DNA from: JBBECJ01 sp963763325
GTDB lineage: Bacteria > Chloroflexota > Chloroflexia > Thermomicrobiales > CFX8
NCBI GenBank assembly: GCA_963763325.1
Contig: CAVXOL010000014.1
Span: 62,001 to 126,000, forward strand
Reading direction: 5' to 3'
DNA length: 64,000 bases
Below are positions 30,984 through 40,153 of the stretch, one piece after another. The notes under the pieces were generated by a model. The model did no database searches. It had not been told where the DNA came from and was given only the letters and a program-made list of their open reading frames with translations. Position 1 is the stretch's first letter. Every line of letters starts with the position of its first letter. A program made the position numbers and the translations under genes.

Positions 30984-31850
30984 CTATGAGCCACCTCGAA
31001 GATATCTGTGCAGTGCCGTGAAGTCCGCATCCGGCTCAGCAGCATTGAAACGTTTCCAGATAGCCGTCACGGCCTCGGCAAGTTCGTGGGGAACTCCTGC
31101 CACGACGGCGTTCTCAAGGTAGAGCGAGACATCCTTCGTCATCAACGCCCCGGCGAAACCGAAGTCGTAAGTGCCGGGGACGATGCTGCGTGGGAACTTG
31201 TCCTGGCTGGCGGAGCTGCGGCCGGATGACGCGTTGAGGACATCGACGATCGTTGGCAGATCCAGTCCCAACCGTGTGCCAAAGACAGCTGCCTCACAGG
31301 TCGCAGCCAGCGCGGCGGCCGATGCGTAGTTATTGAGCAGCTTCATCGCCTGGCCCTGGCCGGGAGCGTCTCCAACCCTGAACCGCTTCGACGCGAGGAC
31401 AGCAAGCACCGGCTCCAACTGCTCGAAGACCGTGGCTGGCGCGCCGACCATCATCGCCAGCGTCCCATCTGTCGCGCCGGCCACGCCGCCACTGACCGGC
31501 GCATCGACGTAGACGATCCCGGCCTCTGCCAACAGCGCCGCACATTCCTGAGCAGCGGCAATTCCGATCGTCGAGAGGTCGACGACGGTCTGCACGCGCC
31601 GATCCGCTGCCTCTACGATCTGATGGCAGACATCGAGCGAGGCAGCGCCGTCCGGAACACTCAGCAGGATCGTGTCCGACAGCGCCGCCAGGTCACCAAC
31701 CGATGTCGCGGAGCCGGCGCCGTCCGGTAACCGGTCCTCGGTCCCGGCGACGTCGAAGCCGCGCACCGAATACCCGGCAGCGACCAGCCGCCGAGCCATC
31801 GGGGCTCCCATCCGGCCGAGACCAACGCTGCCGAGCACCTCCCCGCTCAT
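30984..31850 (-). CDS. 3-Hydroxyisobutyrate dehydrogenase-family NAD(P) oxidoreductase
   Basis: A 288-residue intact beta-hydroxyacid dehydrogenase. The nucleotide-binding site is SVGLGRMGAPMARRLVAAGY. Substrate-binding DAPVSGGVAGATDGTLAMMV and the catalytic lysine region GQAMKLLNNYASAAALAATC are both present. DFGFAGALMTKDVSLYLENA is the usual C-terminal motif. It begins 18 bases after the dienelactone hydrolase, so they form an operon. Substrates of this family include 3-hydroxyisobutyrate, tartronate semialdehyde and imines. Confidence 0.9.
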   Translation of the reverse strand: MSGEVLGSVGLGRMGAPMARRLVAAGYSVRGFDVAGTEDRLPDGAGSATSVGDLAALSDTILLSVPDGAASLDVCHQIVEAADRRVQTVVDLSTIGIAAAQECAALLAEAGIVYVDAPVSGGVAGATDGTLAMMVGAPATVFEQLEPVLAVLASKRFRVGDAPGQGQAMKLLNNYASAAALAATCEAAVFGTRLGLDLPTIVDVLNASSGRSSASQDKFPRSIVPGTYDFGFAGALMTKDVSLYLENAVVAGVPHELAEAVTAIWKRFNAAEPDADFTALHRYLRGGS

Positions 31851-31868
31851 GCCATCACTCCATGTCGT

Positions 31869-32627
31869 TCAGGACGCGACCGCCGCCGGCTGCTGCATGA
31901 AGTCGAGCATCTGGTGCCAGGCGTCCTCGCAGGCAGCGGCGTGCTCGGCGAAGGTGCGGTCGAAGAAGGAGTGTGGCGCACCTTCGTAGACGACCATCTT
32001 GTGCGGCACGCCGGCCTCGTCCAGTTCGCCACTGAACTTCTCGAACTCCTCAGTCGGCGTGAAGTCGGCCCCAGCCACCAGCAGCAGCAACGGTGCCTGC
32101 ATCTGCGGGACCGAGTCGCGAATCCGGGCGGGAACGCCGTAGAAGCCGATCGCGCCGTCCAGCCCCGGCTGCGAGGCCGATTGCCGCCACGATGCGCCAC
32201 CCCCGAAACAGAAACCGACCGTGAAGACGCGTGACACACTGCCACCCGCCTCCGAGCGCAGAAAGTCGATCGCCGCCGCGCAATCGGCGTCGACACCGGC
32301 TGGTGTCGTCTGGTCGACGTGCGGACGATACTCGAAGCTCTCGTCCCGGTTGTTCGTCTCGGCCGTCCGGCCAAAGTAGTCGTAGGCAACGGCATCAACG
32401 CCGATCTCCGCGAAGCGGTCGGCCAGCTCCTTGTAGAACTGGTGCAGGCCACGCACATCCGGCAGGATCACCATTCCGGTCCCGGTCGGCTCGGCGGCAC
32501 GGGCGCTGTAGGCCATGAACTCGGTCCCGTCCGCTGAAGTCAGTGTCAGATCACTGCTGGACGCCAGGCCACCCGACCCACCGGAGACGGGTGGAAGCGG
32601 TGGTCGAGCGGTATCGTCATAGCACAA
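31869..32627 (-). CDS. Dienelactone hydrolase family protein
   Basis: A 252-residue intact alpha-beta hydrolase. The TTG start at 32627 follows AAGGAGG, and the N-terminus CYDDTARPPLPPVSG is typical of a Chloroflexi/Actinobacteria subgroup. The nucleophile is Cys in FTVGFCFGGGASW, with Asp in LVAGADFTPTEEF and His in EGAPHSFFDRTF completing the triad. The canonical enzyme opens dienelactone in chloroaromatic degradation, but this wide family includes other esterases. It is the first gene of an operon with the NAD(P) oxidoreductase. Confidence 0.9.
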   Translation of the reverse strand: MCYDDTARPPLPPVSGGSGGLASSSDLTLTSADGTEFMAYSARAAEPTGTGMVILPDVRGLHQFYKELADRFAEIGVDAVAYDYFGRTAETNNRDESFEYRPHVDQTTPAGVDADCAAAIDFLRSEAGGSVSRVFTVGFCFGGGASWRQSASQPGLDGAIGFYGVPARIRDSVPQMQAPLLLLVAGADFTPTEEFEKFSGELDEAGVPHKMVVYEGAPHSFFDRTFAEHAAACEDAWHQMLDFMQQPAAVAS

Positions 32628-32914
32628 GGGGTTGCCTCCTTCTCATACATTGGCAGTTGCCGTCTTGTAGCACGCCGCGCGTATCTGCGCCAGATGGCGG
32701 AATGGGTGATCTTGCCCGCAAGTGCGATCTACGCAGTTGACTTTCTACTCAGCAGGTATAGAGTGATCGACAAGTACGCGCATCTCCATGCCTACAGGTC
32801 GTGCCACCTGCCGCCCTGTTCCCGGTCATCATGCATCCATGTCGAGCCGGACAGCCCCGCATTCGACCGTCACTCCACCGCACGATGCCGGACATCATCC
32901 AGAGGAGGACCTGC

Positions 32915-33955
32915 ATGGAATTGCTCATCTCCCGGCAATCGCGCCGGATCGCCTTCGCCTGCGTCGCGCTGCTCCTGCTGATGCCGCTCACGGCCTCCGC
33001 GCGTCAGGCCACCGAGAACGCCACGATCTACATGATCGCGATGGGCGACAACGGTCAGTCGGGAATGTTCGTCGGCTGCGGCGACAGCCTGATCCCGGTC
33101 ACCGTCAATGTGCCGGCTGCGACGACGACCGAAGGGAAGATCACGGCGGCGCTCCAGCATCTGTTCTCGCTTCACGATCCGTTCTACGGTCAATCCGGCC
33201 TCTACAACGCGCTCTATGAGAACACGCTGACGGTCGACTCCGTCAGCCTCCACGGCAGCACGGCCGGCGTCATCCTGTCCGGATTCACCGGATCGCGCGG
33301 AACCTGCGACGATCCGCGAATCGAGGGGCAGATCGAACAGACCGTCCTCTCAGTGCCCGGCGTAACGAGCGTCGTCGTCATTCTGAACGGCATGCAACTC
33401 ATCGACCTGCGCGGCCCTGACTTCTTCCCCGAGACCGGCTTCGGCATTTCGCTCCCGTTCGTCGACTTCTGGCACGACAACGGCGGCATCCCTGTCTTCG
33501 GCTACCCGATCAGCCCCCAACTCTTCGAGGGCGGCTACAGGGTCCAGTACGTCGAGCGGCAGCGCTTCGAGCACCACCCGGACAACAGCGCCCCGTACGA
33601 CATTCTGCTCGGGCTGCTCGGCACCCAGGTCGCCCAGAGCCAGGGACTACTCGGCACACCAGCCTTCCAATATCAGCAGCCGAACGGCAACCCGAACTGC
33701 GAGTACTTCGCCGGACGGCCACCATCTCTGCTTCGGCTTTCGCACCTACTGGCACACCCACGGACTCGACTTCGGCGATTCCGGTTACTCGTACCGTGAG
33801 TCGCTGCTCCTGTTCGGCTATCCGATCTCGGAAGAGTTCGTAGTAGGAGGCCGGACGGTTCGTACTTCGAGCGGGCGCGCTTCGAGTGGCACCCACAGAA
33901 CAGCCCGCCCTACGACATCCTGCTCGGGCGACTCGGGGCGGAGGTCTATCCATAG
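32915..33955 (+). CDS. Secreted GerMN-domain protein with FER/LGFP-like repeats, frameshifted
   Basis: About 346 residues. A signal peptide (RRIAFACVALLLLMPLTASA) is followed by a GerMN (spore germination/cell-envelope) domain: LIPVTVNVPAATTTEGKITA, LQHLFSLHDPF and VTSVVVILNGMQLIDL. Two C-terminal repeats follow, each of the form FGYPIS...FERxRFExHPxNSxPYDILLGxLG. Frame changes near 33715 and 33855 fall within those repeats. ATG at 32915 follows GAGGAGG. The repeats resemble LGFP-type wall-binding repeats, and related modules occur in the NHL protein at 52.3 kb. Likely an envelope protein; its function is unknown. Confidence 0.8.
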
Positions 33956-34055
33956 CCATCGATCGCCCGTGTCACGTGGTCGCCGGCAACATGCACGGCT
34001 CATGCATTCAATGTGTCGTGAGTTCAACGAGACATCCCAAAAAAGGAGGCTTTCG

Positions 34056-34203
34056 ATGCTCTGGATTGTTCTGGTGACCTTGCTGATTCTCTTGGCTGGG
34101 CGGGTTCCTGATCGATGTAGCTGGCAACCTGATCCACCTGCTGCTCGTCATCGCCCTCGTCGTCCTGATCGTCCAACTCATCACGGGGCGTCGTGTCGTC
34201 TAA
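34056..34203 (+). CDS. lmo0937-family small membrane protein, one frameshift
   Basis: A protein of about 48 residues with a very strong ribosome-binding site (AAAAGGAGG). It reads MLWIVLVTLLILLAG, then after a frame change near 34105 GFLIDVAGNLIHLLLVIALV, ending VQLITGRRVV. The W-x-I...G.....GNLIHLLLVIA..V..IQL..G pattern identifies the lmo0937/DUF5670 family, two-helix proteins often induced by stress. Function is unknown. Confidence 0.8.
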
Positions 34204-35005
34204 CACGCATCTTCGTCAGAAGTGCTCCTTTAGACTGCTGATAACCAAGCGATACGGCGAGCGTGACTCTCGCGTGTCTACTGTTGCGAAGATTTGTCTG
34301 TGCATCTATTATCGTGGCACACGTACACATGACTTCACATTAGTGGCCGCGTATCCGGCCGCAAGCTGAAGGAGCATAGTCATGAGCAGAGTTCAGGCCG
34401 TTGTCGAGTCACTCCGCGTCACGTCGTCTACGCCGCCGGATACGTCGCGATCTCAGCGCGATCAGCGTCGTCCTCGCCATCCTCGTGATCGCTGACGGGA
34501 AGCGCGGCCATCGGCTACGGATTACTGGGCGTGCTGGTATTGCGGGTGCACCCTGCTCGGGACGCGACCACGGATCGGCTGGAGGTGCGATCGCCTGGGC
34601 GGCAATTTAGATTCCGTACGTCGCCTGGAACACCGACGGGTTCCCGCTCGCGCAGGCGCTCTACTTCCCGTTCTCGGTATCAAACCGAACAACCGTCAAC
34701 GGCGAGATCACCGAATAGCGCGAGTACGGCATCAACCTCGTCGGCGTCGTCCTGACATTCGTCTTCGGAAGTGGCCAAGGAGTGGCTGTACCGGCAACCA
34801 GTAGATGTTCATCCCTTAGGGGCCACCAACTCTGATCTCCAACCCACGCAACTCGATTCGGACAGGCCGGAAGCAAGTCGTACTCGTGACGCCTCACCAT
34901 CAGGTTGACGGTACAATGATCGATGGACAGTCTCGAGACGTTGATCGGGGCATCGCGGCGGCGTTGTCCGTATCGGTGTGCGACCTTCTAATATAGAGAG
35001 TATTC
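34204..35005. other. Poorly coding region with degenerate membrane-protein traces
   Basis: About 800 bases without a clear gene. On the plus strand from 34382, hydrophobic pieces such as VVLAILVIA, GYGLLGVLVLRVHPARD and YVAWNTDGFPLAQALYFPFS appear in different frames, hinting at a small degraded membrane protein. Nothing else is recognised. Confidence 0.35.
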
Positions 35006-36763
35006 ATGCAGACCAACACCGCGGGGACGCTTCCCACCCTGAGACGCTTCTTCGGCTACTACCGGCCGCACCGCGGGCTGTTCGCGCTGGATTTCTCCTG
35101 CGCGGTGCTTTCCGGCCTGCTGGAGCTGGCCTTCCCGATGGCGGTGGGGCTGTTCGTCGACCGCCTGCTGCCCGGCGACGACTGGGGACTGATCGTCATC
35201 GCGCCGTCGGGTTGCTGGCGGTCTACCTGCTCAACACCGGGCTGATGGTCATCGTCGGCTACTGGGGCCACATGCTCGGGATCAACATCGAAACCGAGAT
35301 GCGCCGCAAGAGCTTCGACCACCTCCAGAAGCTGTCGTTCCGCTTCTACGACAACCAGAAGACCGGCCACCTGGTCGGGCGGGTGACCAAGGACCTGGAG
35401 GAGATCGGCGAGGTCGCCCACCACGGCCCGGAAGATGTGTTCGTCGCGGTCATGACCTTCATCGGCGCGTTCGCGCTGATGCTCTGGGTCAACCCGCAAC
35501 TGGCGCTGATCGCCGCCATGATCGTGCCGCTGCCGGCTGGATCACCGCCCGCTACGGCGCGCGCATGACCCGCACCTGGAAGACGCTCTTCCGGCGCGTC
35601 GGCGAGTTCAACGCGCGGATCGAGGACAACGTCGGCGGCATCCGCGTCGTCCAGGCGTTCGCCAACGAGGACCACGAGCGCGAGCTGTTCGCCCACAACA
35701 ACGCCCACTACCGCACGACCAAGCTCGAAGCCTACCGGATCATGACCGCCAGCATGTCGCTGAGCTACTTCAGCATGCGCCTGGCCCAGATCATCGTCAT
35801 GATCGCCGGGGCCTACTTCGTGCTGCATGGCCGGCTGACCGAAGGGGAGTTCGTCACCTTCCTGCTGCTGGTCGGCGTCTTCTTCCGGCCGATGGAGAAG
35901 ATCAACCAGGTCCTGGAGAGCTACCCGAAGGGCATCGCCGGGTTCCGCAGCTACACCGCCTGCTGGACACCGAGCCGGACATTCAGCGACGCGCCGGACG
36001 CGATGACGGTCGCCGGGCTGCGCGGCGACATCCGCTACGAGAACGTCACCTTCGGCTACGGCCCGGAGCAGCACCGTCCTGCGCGACATCAACCTGGAGA
36101 TCCGCGCCGGCGAGACGGTCGCCTTCGTCGGCCCATCCGGCGCGGGCAAGACGACGATCGCGTCGCTGCTGCCGCGCTTCTACGAGATCGACGCGGGCCG
36201 GATCACGATCGACGGCATCGACATCCAGCAGATGACGCTGGCCTCGCTGCGCCGCGAGATCGGCATCGTCCAGCAGGATGTCTTCCTCTTCGCCGGCACG
36301 ATCCGCGAGAACATCGCCTACGGCCGGCTCGACGCGACCGAGGAGGAGATCCTGCGAAGCGGTCCGCCGCGCCCGGCTGGAGAGCGTCATCGCCGACCTG
36401 CCGGACGGGCTGGACACGGTCATCGGCGAGCGCGGCGTCAAGCTCTCCGGCGGCCAGAAGCAGCGCCTCGCCATCGCCCGCATGTTCGTCAAGAACCCGC
36501 CGATCCTGATCCTGGACGAAGCGACCTCCGCGCTCGACACCGAAACCGAGCGGGCGATCCAGGCATCGCTGACCGAACTGGCCCAGGGCCGCACCACGCT
36601 GGTCATCGCCCACCGCCTGGCGACGATCCAGAACGCCGACCGCATCGTCGTGGTCGACGAATCCGGCATCGTCGAACAGGGCCGCCACCAGGAACTGATC
36701 CGCATCGGCGGCATCTACCGCCGCCTCCACGCCGCCCAGTTCGCGTCGTATGCCGCGAGTTGA
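35006..36763 (+). CDS. MsbA/LmrA-type ABC exporter (fused permease-ATPase), frameshifted
   Basis: Half-transporter of about 585 residues. The transmembrane domain includes RGLFALDFSCAVLSGLLELA, VYLLNTGLMVIVGYWGHMLG, the coupling-helix region MRRKSFDHLQKLSFRFYDNQ and FVTFLLLVGVFFRPMEKINQ. The ATPase has Walker A GPSGAGKTTIASLL, Q-loop IGIVQQDVFLFAGTIRENIA, signature LSGGQKQRLAIARMF, Walker B ILILDEATSALD and the switch VIAHRLATIQNADR. Frame changes lie near 35200, 35535, 35960, 36065 and 36350. A homodimer in the inner membrane is expected. Cargo is unknown. Confidence 0.9.
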
Positions 36764-37320
36764 GGACGGTCGGCGCGTAACACCGACCAACCACGGCGAC
36801 ACAAGGAACGACGACCCGACGATCAATGGAAATGCGTTCGCACAGATCTGACGGTGTCGCCTCCAGGCTACGCTTTGAGATGAACTTCGACGATGTGGCG
36901 GCCCTGATTCGCGATCAGCGTCCAGCATGCCCTCAAGTCGGAGAATTAGCGGTTGATGACTGTTCGTCCCCGAAGGTGAAAACCCTCAGATTGATCGGCG
37001 TCGTGTCATTGCAGGTAGATTCACGCATCGAGCGACATCTTCGGCTGTCGTCCTCGGCAGCGAACTCTCGCAGGCTACGCGTCCTCCATCGGGGAACTCC
37101 ATTTCCGTGTGGCGAGCTAGCCCTCCAACGGATCTTCGGCTTCGGCAAGCGGAGAACCTGTCCGACCTCGGCCTCAACGAGTAGTTGCAACGCTCGCCAA
37201 GGCTCGATCCCCAGCGACTTCCGCAATCTGTTCTCAATCGACAACCGTCCTTTCGGTTCCACTTTACCGTATAAGAACTCGACATGGTTCGCTCCTGCCC
37301 AGTCGCAGTACCACTGAGTC
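36764..37320. other. Region after ABC exporter; only an AbrB-like remnant is seen
   Basis: About 550 bases. The only recognisable element is the minus-strand AbrB-like fragment listed separately; the open frame on the plus strand has no known domain. Confidence 0.35.
36933..37285 (-). pseudogene. AbrB/MazE-like antitoxin fragment, frameshifted
   Basis: ATG at 37285 follows AGGAG and reads MSSSYTV. After a frame change near 37262 it continues EPKGRLSIENRLRKSLGIEP, then WRALQLLVEAEVGQVLRLPK. This matches the swapped-hairpin AbrB/SpoVT fold (K-x-R-L-x-I-...-LR-..LGI-x-P). The downstream remainder is not recognisable, and no PIN or MazF toxin was identified next to it on the same strand. It may be an orphan antitoxin or relic close to the MazF locus. 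Confidence 0.4.
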
Positions 37321-37584
37321 TTACGTGTCGATTATCCCCCTTGAAGATGATCGTACCATGTCAACGGGACCTAGGGCTAAACGACAGATCCCCAGCCTGC
37401 CTGCGAGTGGCGTACCACATGGTATAGCAACCGTGAATCTATCGCGAAGATTCGTACATGGCCATCCAGAGACGGTGCGCACATCCATCGGAAACGGAGT
37501 GCTAGAGATTGACAGCCACGCACTCAAACAGGAAGAAGGCAAAGGGTCCGCGTCAGCCGGGAACAGGTAGAGCGGCCAGGAAAC

Positions 37585-37823
37585 ATGATCCGTGTGCCAG
37601 ATGCACACCCACAGCACTCTTACGAGAGCTAGCCGACGAAACCGGCCAGAGCATGCAGGACATCTTGTCGGAGGCGGTCGAGGAGATGCGCCGCCGCCGC
37701 ATGTTCGAACTCGCGAACGCGTCCTATGCCGCCATGCGCGAGAACGAGGACGAGTGGCAGGAGGAACTGGAGGAGCGACGACTCTGGGACAAGACACTGG
37801 CTGACGGCCTGGAGGTCGAATAA
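37585..37823 (+). CDS. Antitoxin of MazF-type toxin-antitoxin pair, one frameshift
   Basis: About 79 residues. ATG at 37585 follows AGGA and begins MIRVPDAHPQ. After a frame change near 37617 the body reads LADETGQSMQDILSEAVEEM, then RRRRMFELANASYAAMRENE and ends LWDKTLADGLEVE. A short helix-forming N-terminus followed by a long acidic helix suits a ribbon-helix-helix antitoxin whose tail wraps the toxin. The toxin gene begins at the very next base after its stop, so the pair is cotranscribed and translationally coupled. Confidence 0.75.
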
Positions 37824-38174
37824 TTGGCACTCAAGCCATCACGAGGCGAGATCTGGTATGCAGACCTTGATCCAGTCGCGGGACATGAGCAGGCAGGGAA
37901 GCGTCCGTGTCTGATCATCTCTGATGACCGGAACAACCATGGGCCATCAGGACTCGTCGCAATCCTGCCGTTGACCAGAACGAAGCGGCCTAATCCGTTT
38001 CACGTACCGATCGAACCACCAGAGGGAGGCATCAAATCATCCAGTTTCATTCTGTGCGATCAAATTCGCACCGTCTCGTCTGGACGACCGCTTCACGGAG
38101 AAGTGGGGTGATGTCACACCGGCGACAATGCGTAGGTCGAGGATCGGGTCAAGATCTTCTTGAGTCTCAAGTAA
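37824..38174 (+). CDS. MazF/PemK-family mRNA interferase toxin, frameshifted at C-terminus
   Basis: About 116 residues. A TTG start directly abuts the antitoxin stop, with GGAGG upstream. The fold is clear: KPSRGEIWYADLDPVAGHEQ, then AGKRPCLIISDDRNNHG, VAILPLTRTKRPNPFHVPIE and SSFILCDQIRTVSS. In the family, the Arg of G-x-RP and the (S/T) and Q of the DQIRTVS segment support RNA cleavage. Frame changes near 38085 and 38135 disrupt the end DRFTEKWGDVTPATM, then VEDRVKIFLSLK. If the changes are sequencing errors the toxin is functional. Confidence 0.85.
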
Positions 38175-38662
38175 CACTGAGACAGTCAGGTGACTCCTAC
38201 GAACTGACCAGCGATCTCGTTCATGGAGAGGTGAAACCGCCGGGGACTCGTCCGTCACCCAATCCACGCAACTGTACGTGATGAACCAATCCTCGGGCAC
38301 AAAGCCGACCAGCGTCACGCAAATAGAACAAGTGTAAACAAGCTCACTAATGGTACTTTGGGACTACAGTCGTGCGCAAAGTTTGACAGCCTACCCCCCA
38401 ATGCTATGCTGCAGTCAGGTCACCCAATCTTTGAGGCAGAGTCTCTCCCTTGGGTCATAGATTGTTGATACACCAGCCCACCTATCGCTTATCGATCACG
38501 TTTTCTGTGGTTTGGCCTGACTTTCCATATATGCGTTCACATCCACGGCGTTGGGCGGAGGGTCAACCTGCAGGGTGCGCACATGATGAATCGTTTGCTT
38601 TCGTTCAAGAGATATGTCTCGGCGTGATAGCTTCGTATCCGTGCTTGGGGATGGAGGATGAG
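38175..38662. other. Intergenic region with an FdhD-like fragment and a promoter
   Basis: About 490 bases. On the minus strand near 38265-38330, TLVGFVPEDWFITY resembles the C-terminal motif of FdhD (TLAGFVGEDGFNIYTG at 40.3 kb in this window). No complete gene surrounds it. A promoter for the exported protein gene is listed separately. Confidence 0.35.
38383..38410 (+). promoter_or_regulatory. Promoter upstream of exported protein gene
   Basis: TTGACA at 38383-38388, a 16-base spacer and TATGCT at 38405-38410. It would give a leader of about 245 bases before the start at 38663. Confidence 0.45.
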
Positions 38663-39433
38663 ATGTTTGACCACCGCCGATGCATGTCCCGGTCGTTGGT
38701 GCTCGCGGTGGCAGCGATCGTCCTCGCTGGTCCGGCCGCAATCATAGCTCCCCATTTCGCGTTCGCTGCCTGTTGCAGCAACTGTTATGGGACCGCTTAC
38801 TGGTACGGGAATGTGACCGGTGCGGATGCTCGCATCAGAGTTAACAATACGATGTCAGCAACAAGCTCGAACACCAACTACCATGTTGGCAACACGCTGT
38901 GGGTAACCGACACTGACACCGGCAGTCAAACCTGTTGGACAGGGACCCTGCACGTAAACATCGGATGGGTCGAGATCGGTTACGAAGCACGAAACAATAG
39001 CTACATCTTCTACTCAGCAGATTGTGCCCCTAACGGCTCATTCGCCAGATGGCCTCTGGCCGCCGTCCAATCAACGGACTACAACGCGGCCAACTACTTC
39101 GAAATCTTTGACGCCGGCACTAACCACTGGTACACAAGCGTGACAGCCGACAGCGGCCTGTACGATCAGAACCTGTACAGCAACAACATGCTGCCGAACA
39201 TGATCGAGATTGGCATTGAGGCAGCAGGAGATTCACTGCACGCGGACGTTGCGTACGTCACCAACAATCGCTACATCCACGGGCCGAACCGCTATTACCA
39301 ATTCGGACACAATAGCAGCAACAAGAACGTGATGGGGTCCCAGCGGCTGGGACTCCGGATGCGTCACGTTGGATCACCGTTCCGGCTCCCGGAAACAATG
39401 GTGGAAATTGGAGACAGTGCATGCGCCTGCTAG
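38663..39433 (+). CDS. Exported protein of unknown family
   Basis: A 256-residue intact protein. ATG at 38663 is preferred because GGAGG lies five bases upstream. A signal peptide (MSRSLVLAVAAIVLAGPAAI to FAFAA) precedes a Cys-rich start, ACCSNCYGTAYWYGNV. The rest is rich in Asn, Tyr, Ser and Thr (RVNNTMSATSSNTNYHVGNT, YEARNNSYIFYSADCAPNGS). It has an extracellular beta-rich look and lower GC than neighbours. The stop lies inside the palindrome at 39410-39462. No homologous family is recognised, and codon use suggests transfer or fast evolution. Confidence 0.65.
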   Translation: MFDHRRCMSRSLVLAVAAIVLAGPAAIIAPHFAFAACCSNCYGTAYWYGNVTGADARIRVNNTMSATSSNTNYHVGNTLWVTDTDTGSQTCWTGTLHVNIGWVEIGYEARNNSYIFYSADCAPNGSFARWPLAAVQSTDYNAANYFEIFDAGTNHWYTSVTADSGLYDQNLYSNNMLPNMIEIGIEAAGDSLHADVAYVTNNRYIHGPNRYYQFGHNSSNKNVMGSQRLGLRMRHVGSPFRLPETMVEIGDSACAC

Positions 39434-39462
39434 CAAGGCTAGCAGGCGCATGCACTGTCTCC
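39410..39462. repeat. Perfect 25-bp palindrome with 3-base loop
   Basis: 39410-39434 pairs exactly with 39438-39462 around AAG. The stem contains GCATGC and CTAGC and spans the last codons and stop of the upstream gene. The ribosome-binding site of the next gene (GGAGGG at 39465) begins immediately after it. Such a stem could be an mRNA processing or attenuation hairpin, or a library fold-back artefact. Confidence 0.85.
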
Positions 39463-39474
39463 GAGGAGGGCTCA

Positions 39475-40047
39475 ATGAAGCGTTCAACGAGTGTGATCAT
39501 AATAGGTGTCGGCGGCTTGACCATCGCTGGACTGATGGCGCTTGCGTCTGGTGATCGACTCTCAGGCGGAGCGGATGTCATTGCAGGTGATCTGAACCAG
39601 CCGACACCAACGGTTGAGGGTGGAGTTCCTCTGCAGCCGTCTGATTTGCCGCGGACGGATACAAACGCTCCGGGAATCGAGGCCATTCCTGTCTCGAATC
39701 CACTAAACGGCGACGTCCCCGCCTTCACCGAGGATGCTGTCCGAGCGTATCTGGATGCGAACCCCCCAGTCGGCTGGGATACGACAACGCCTCAACCAGA
39801 GATCATCAACATCCGGTTCATCTCCACTGAGGAGGCTGAAGCCATTGTCGATCACTCGATCCCACGAAAGCCGGGCGACCTGCTCTGCATTGCAACTGTC
39901 CGAGGAACATTCGTCTCGGAACTGCCTCCCAGCATGGCAGCAGCCGCGAAGACAGACGGAGATGCTCCTCAATCGACACTCGTCATGATCTTTGACGCCA
40001 AAACAGGCAACCTGTTCGGCGAGGTCTTTCTCCGAGAACCGCAGTAA
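39475..40047 (+). CDS. Exported or membrane-anchored protein of unknown family
   Basis: A 190-residue intact protein starting with ATG after GGAGGG. The N-terminal hydrophobic helix (STSVIIIGVGGLTIAGLMAL) is a signal or anchor. A Thr/Pro-rich linker (NQPTPTVEGGVPLQPSDLPR) follows, then a compact domain: FTEDAVRAYLDANPPVGW, IINIRFISTEEAEAIVDHSI and LVMIFDAKTGNLFGEVFL. This last part resembles a PepSY-like or small sensor fold, but no family is recognised. It is paired with the upstream exported protein across the palindrome and ends before a clear terminator. Confidence 0.65.
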   Translation: MKRSTSVIIIGVGGLTIAGLMALASGDRLSGGADVIAGDLNQPTPTVEGGVPLQPSDLPRTDTNAPGIEAIPVSNPLNGDVPAFTEDAVRAYLDANPPVGWDTTTPQPEIINIRFISTEEAEAIVDHSIPRKPGDLLCIATVRGTFVSELPPSMAAAAKTDGDAPQSTLVMIFDAKTGNLFGEVFLREPQ

Positions 40048-40085
40048 TCCATCAGAGCTGTCGTGGCATATCATTACTGCGTATT

Positions 40086-40134
40086 CCCCAGGGTGTCCAT
40101 CACTCCACGAGGAGTTGACGACCCTGGGGTTTTG
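40086..40134 (+). terminator. Rho-independent terminator
   Basis: CCCCAGGGT (40086-40094) pairs with ACCCTGGGG (40121-40129) followed by TTTTT-like run GTTTTG, 39 bases after the upstream stop. The 26-base loop is long. Confidence 0.6.
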
Positions 40135-40153
40135 ATTTGCCTATATCGATTGC

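Noticed and set aside
36826..37317. 163-residue open frame on the plus strand after the ABC exporter
   Set aside because: Composition is shadow-like and the opposite strand carries an AbrB-like fragment with a ribosome-binding site.
39410..39462. Palindrome as an intrinsic terminator
   Set aside because: There is no T run after it, and the next gene's ribosome-binding site follows at once, so termination there is not supported.
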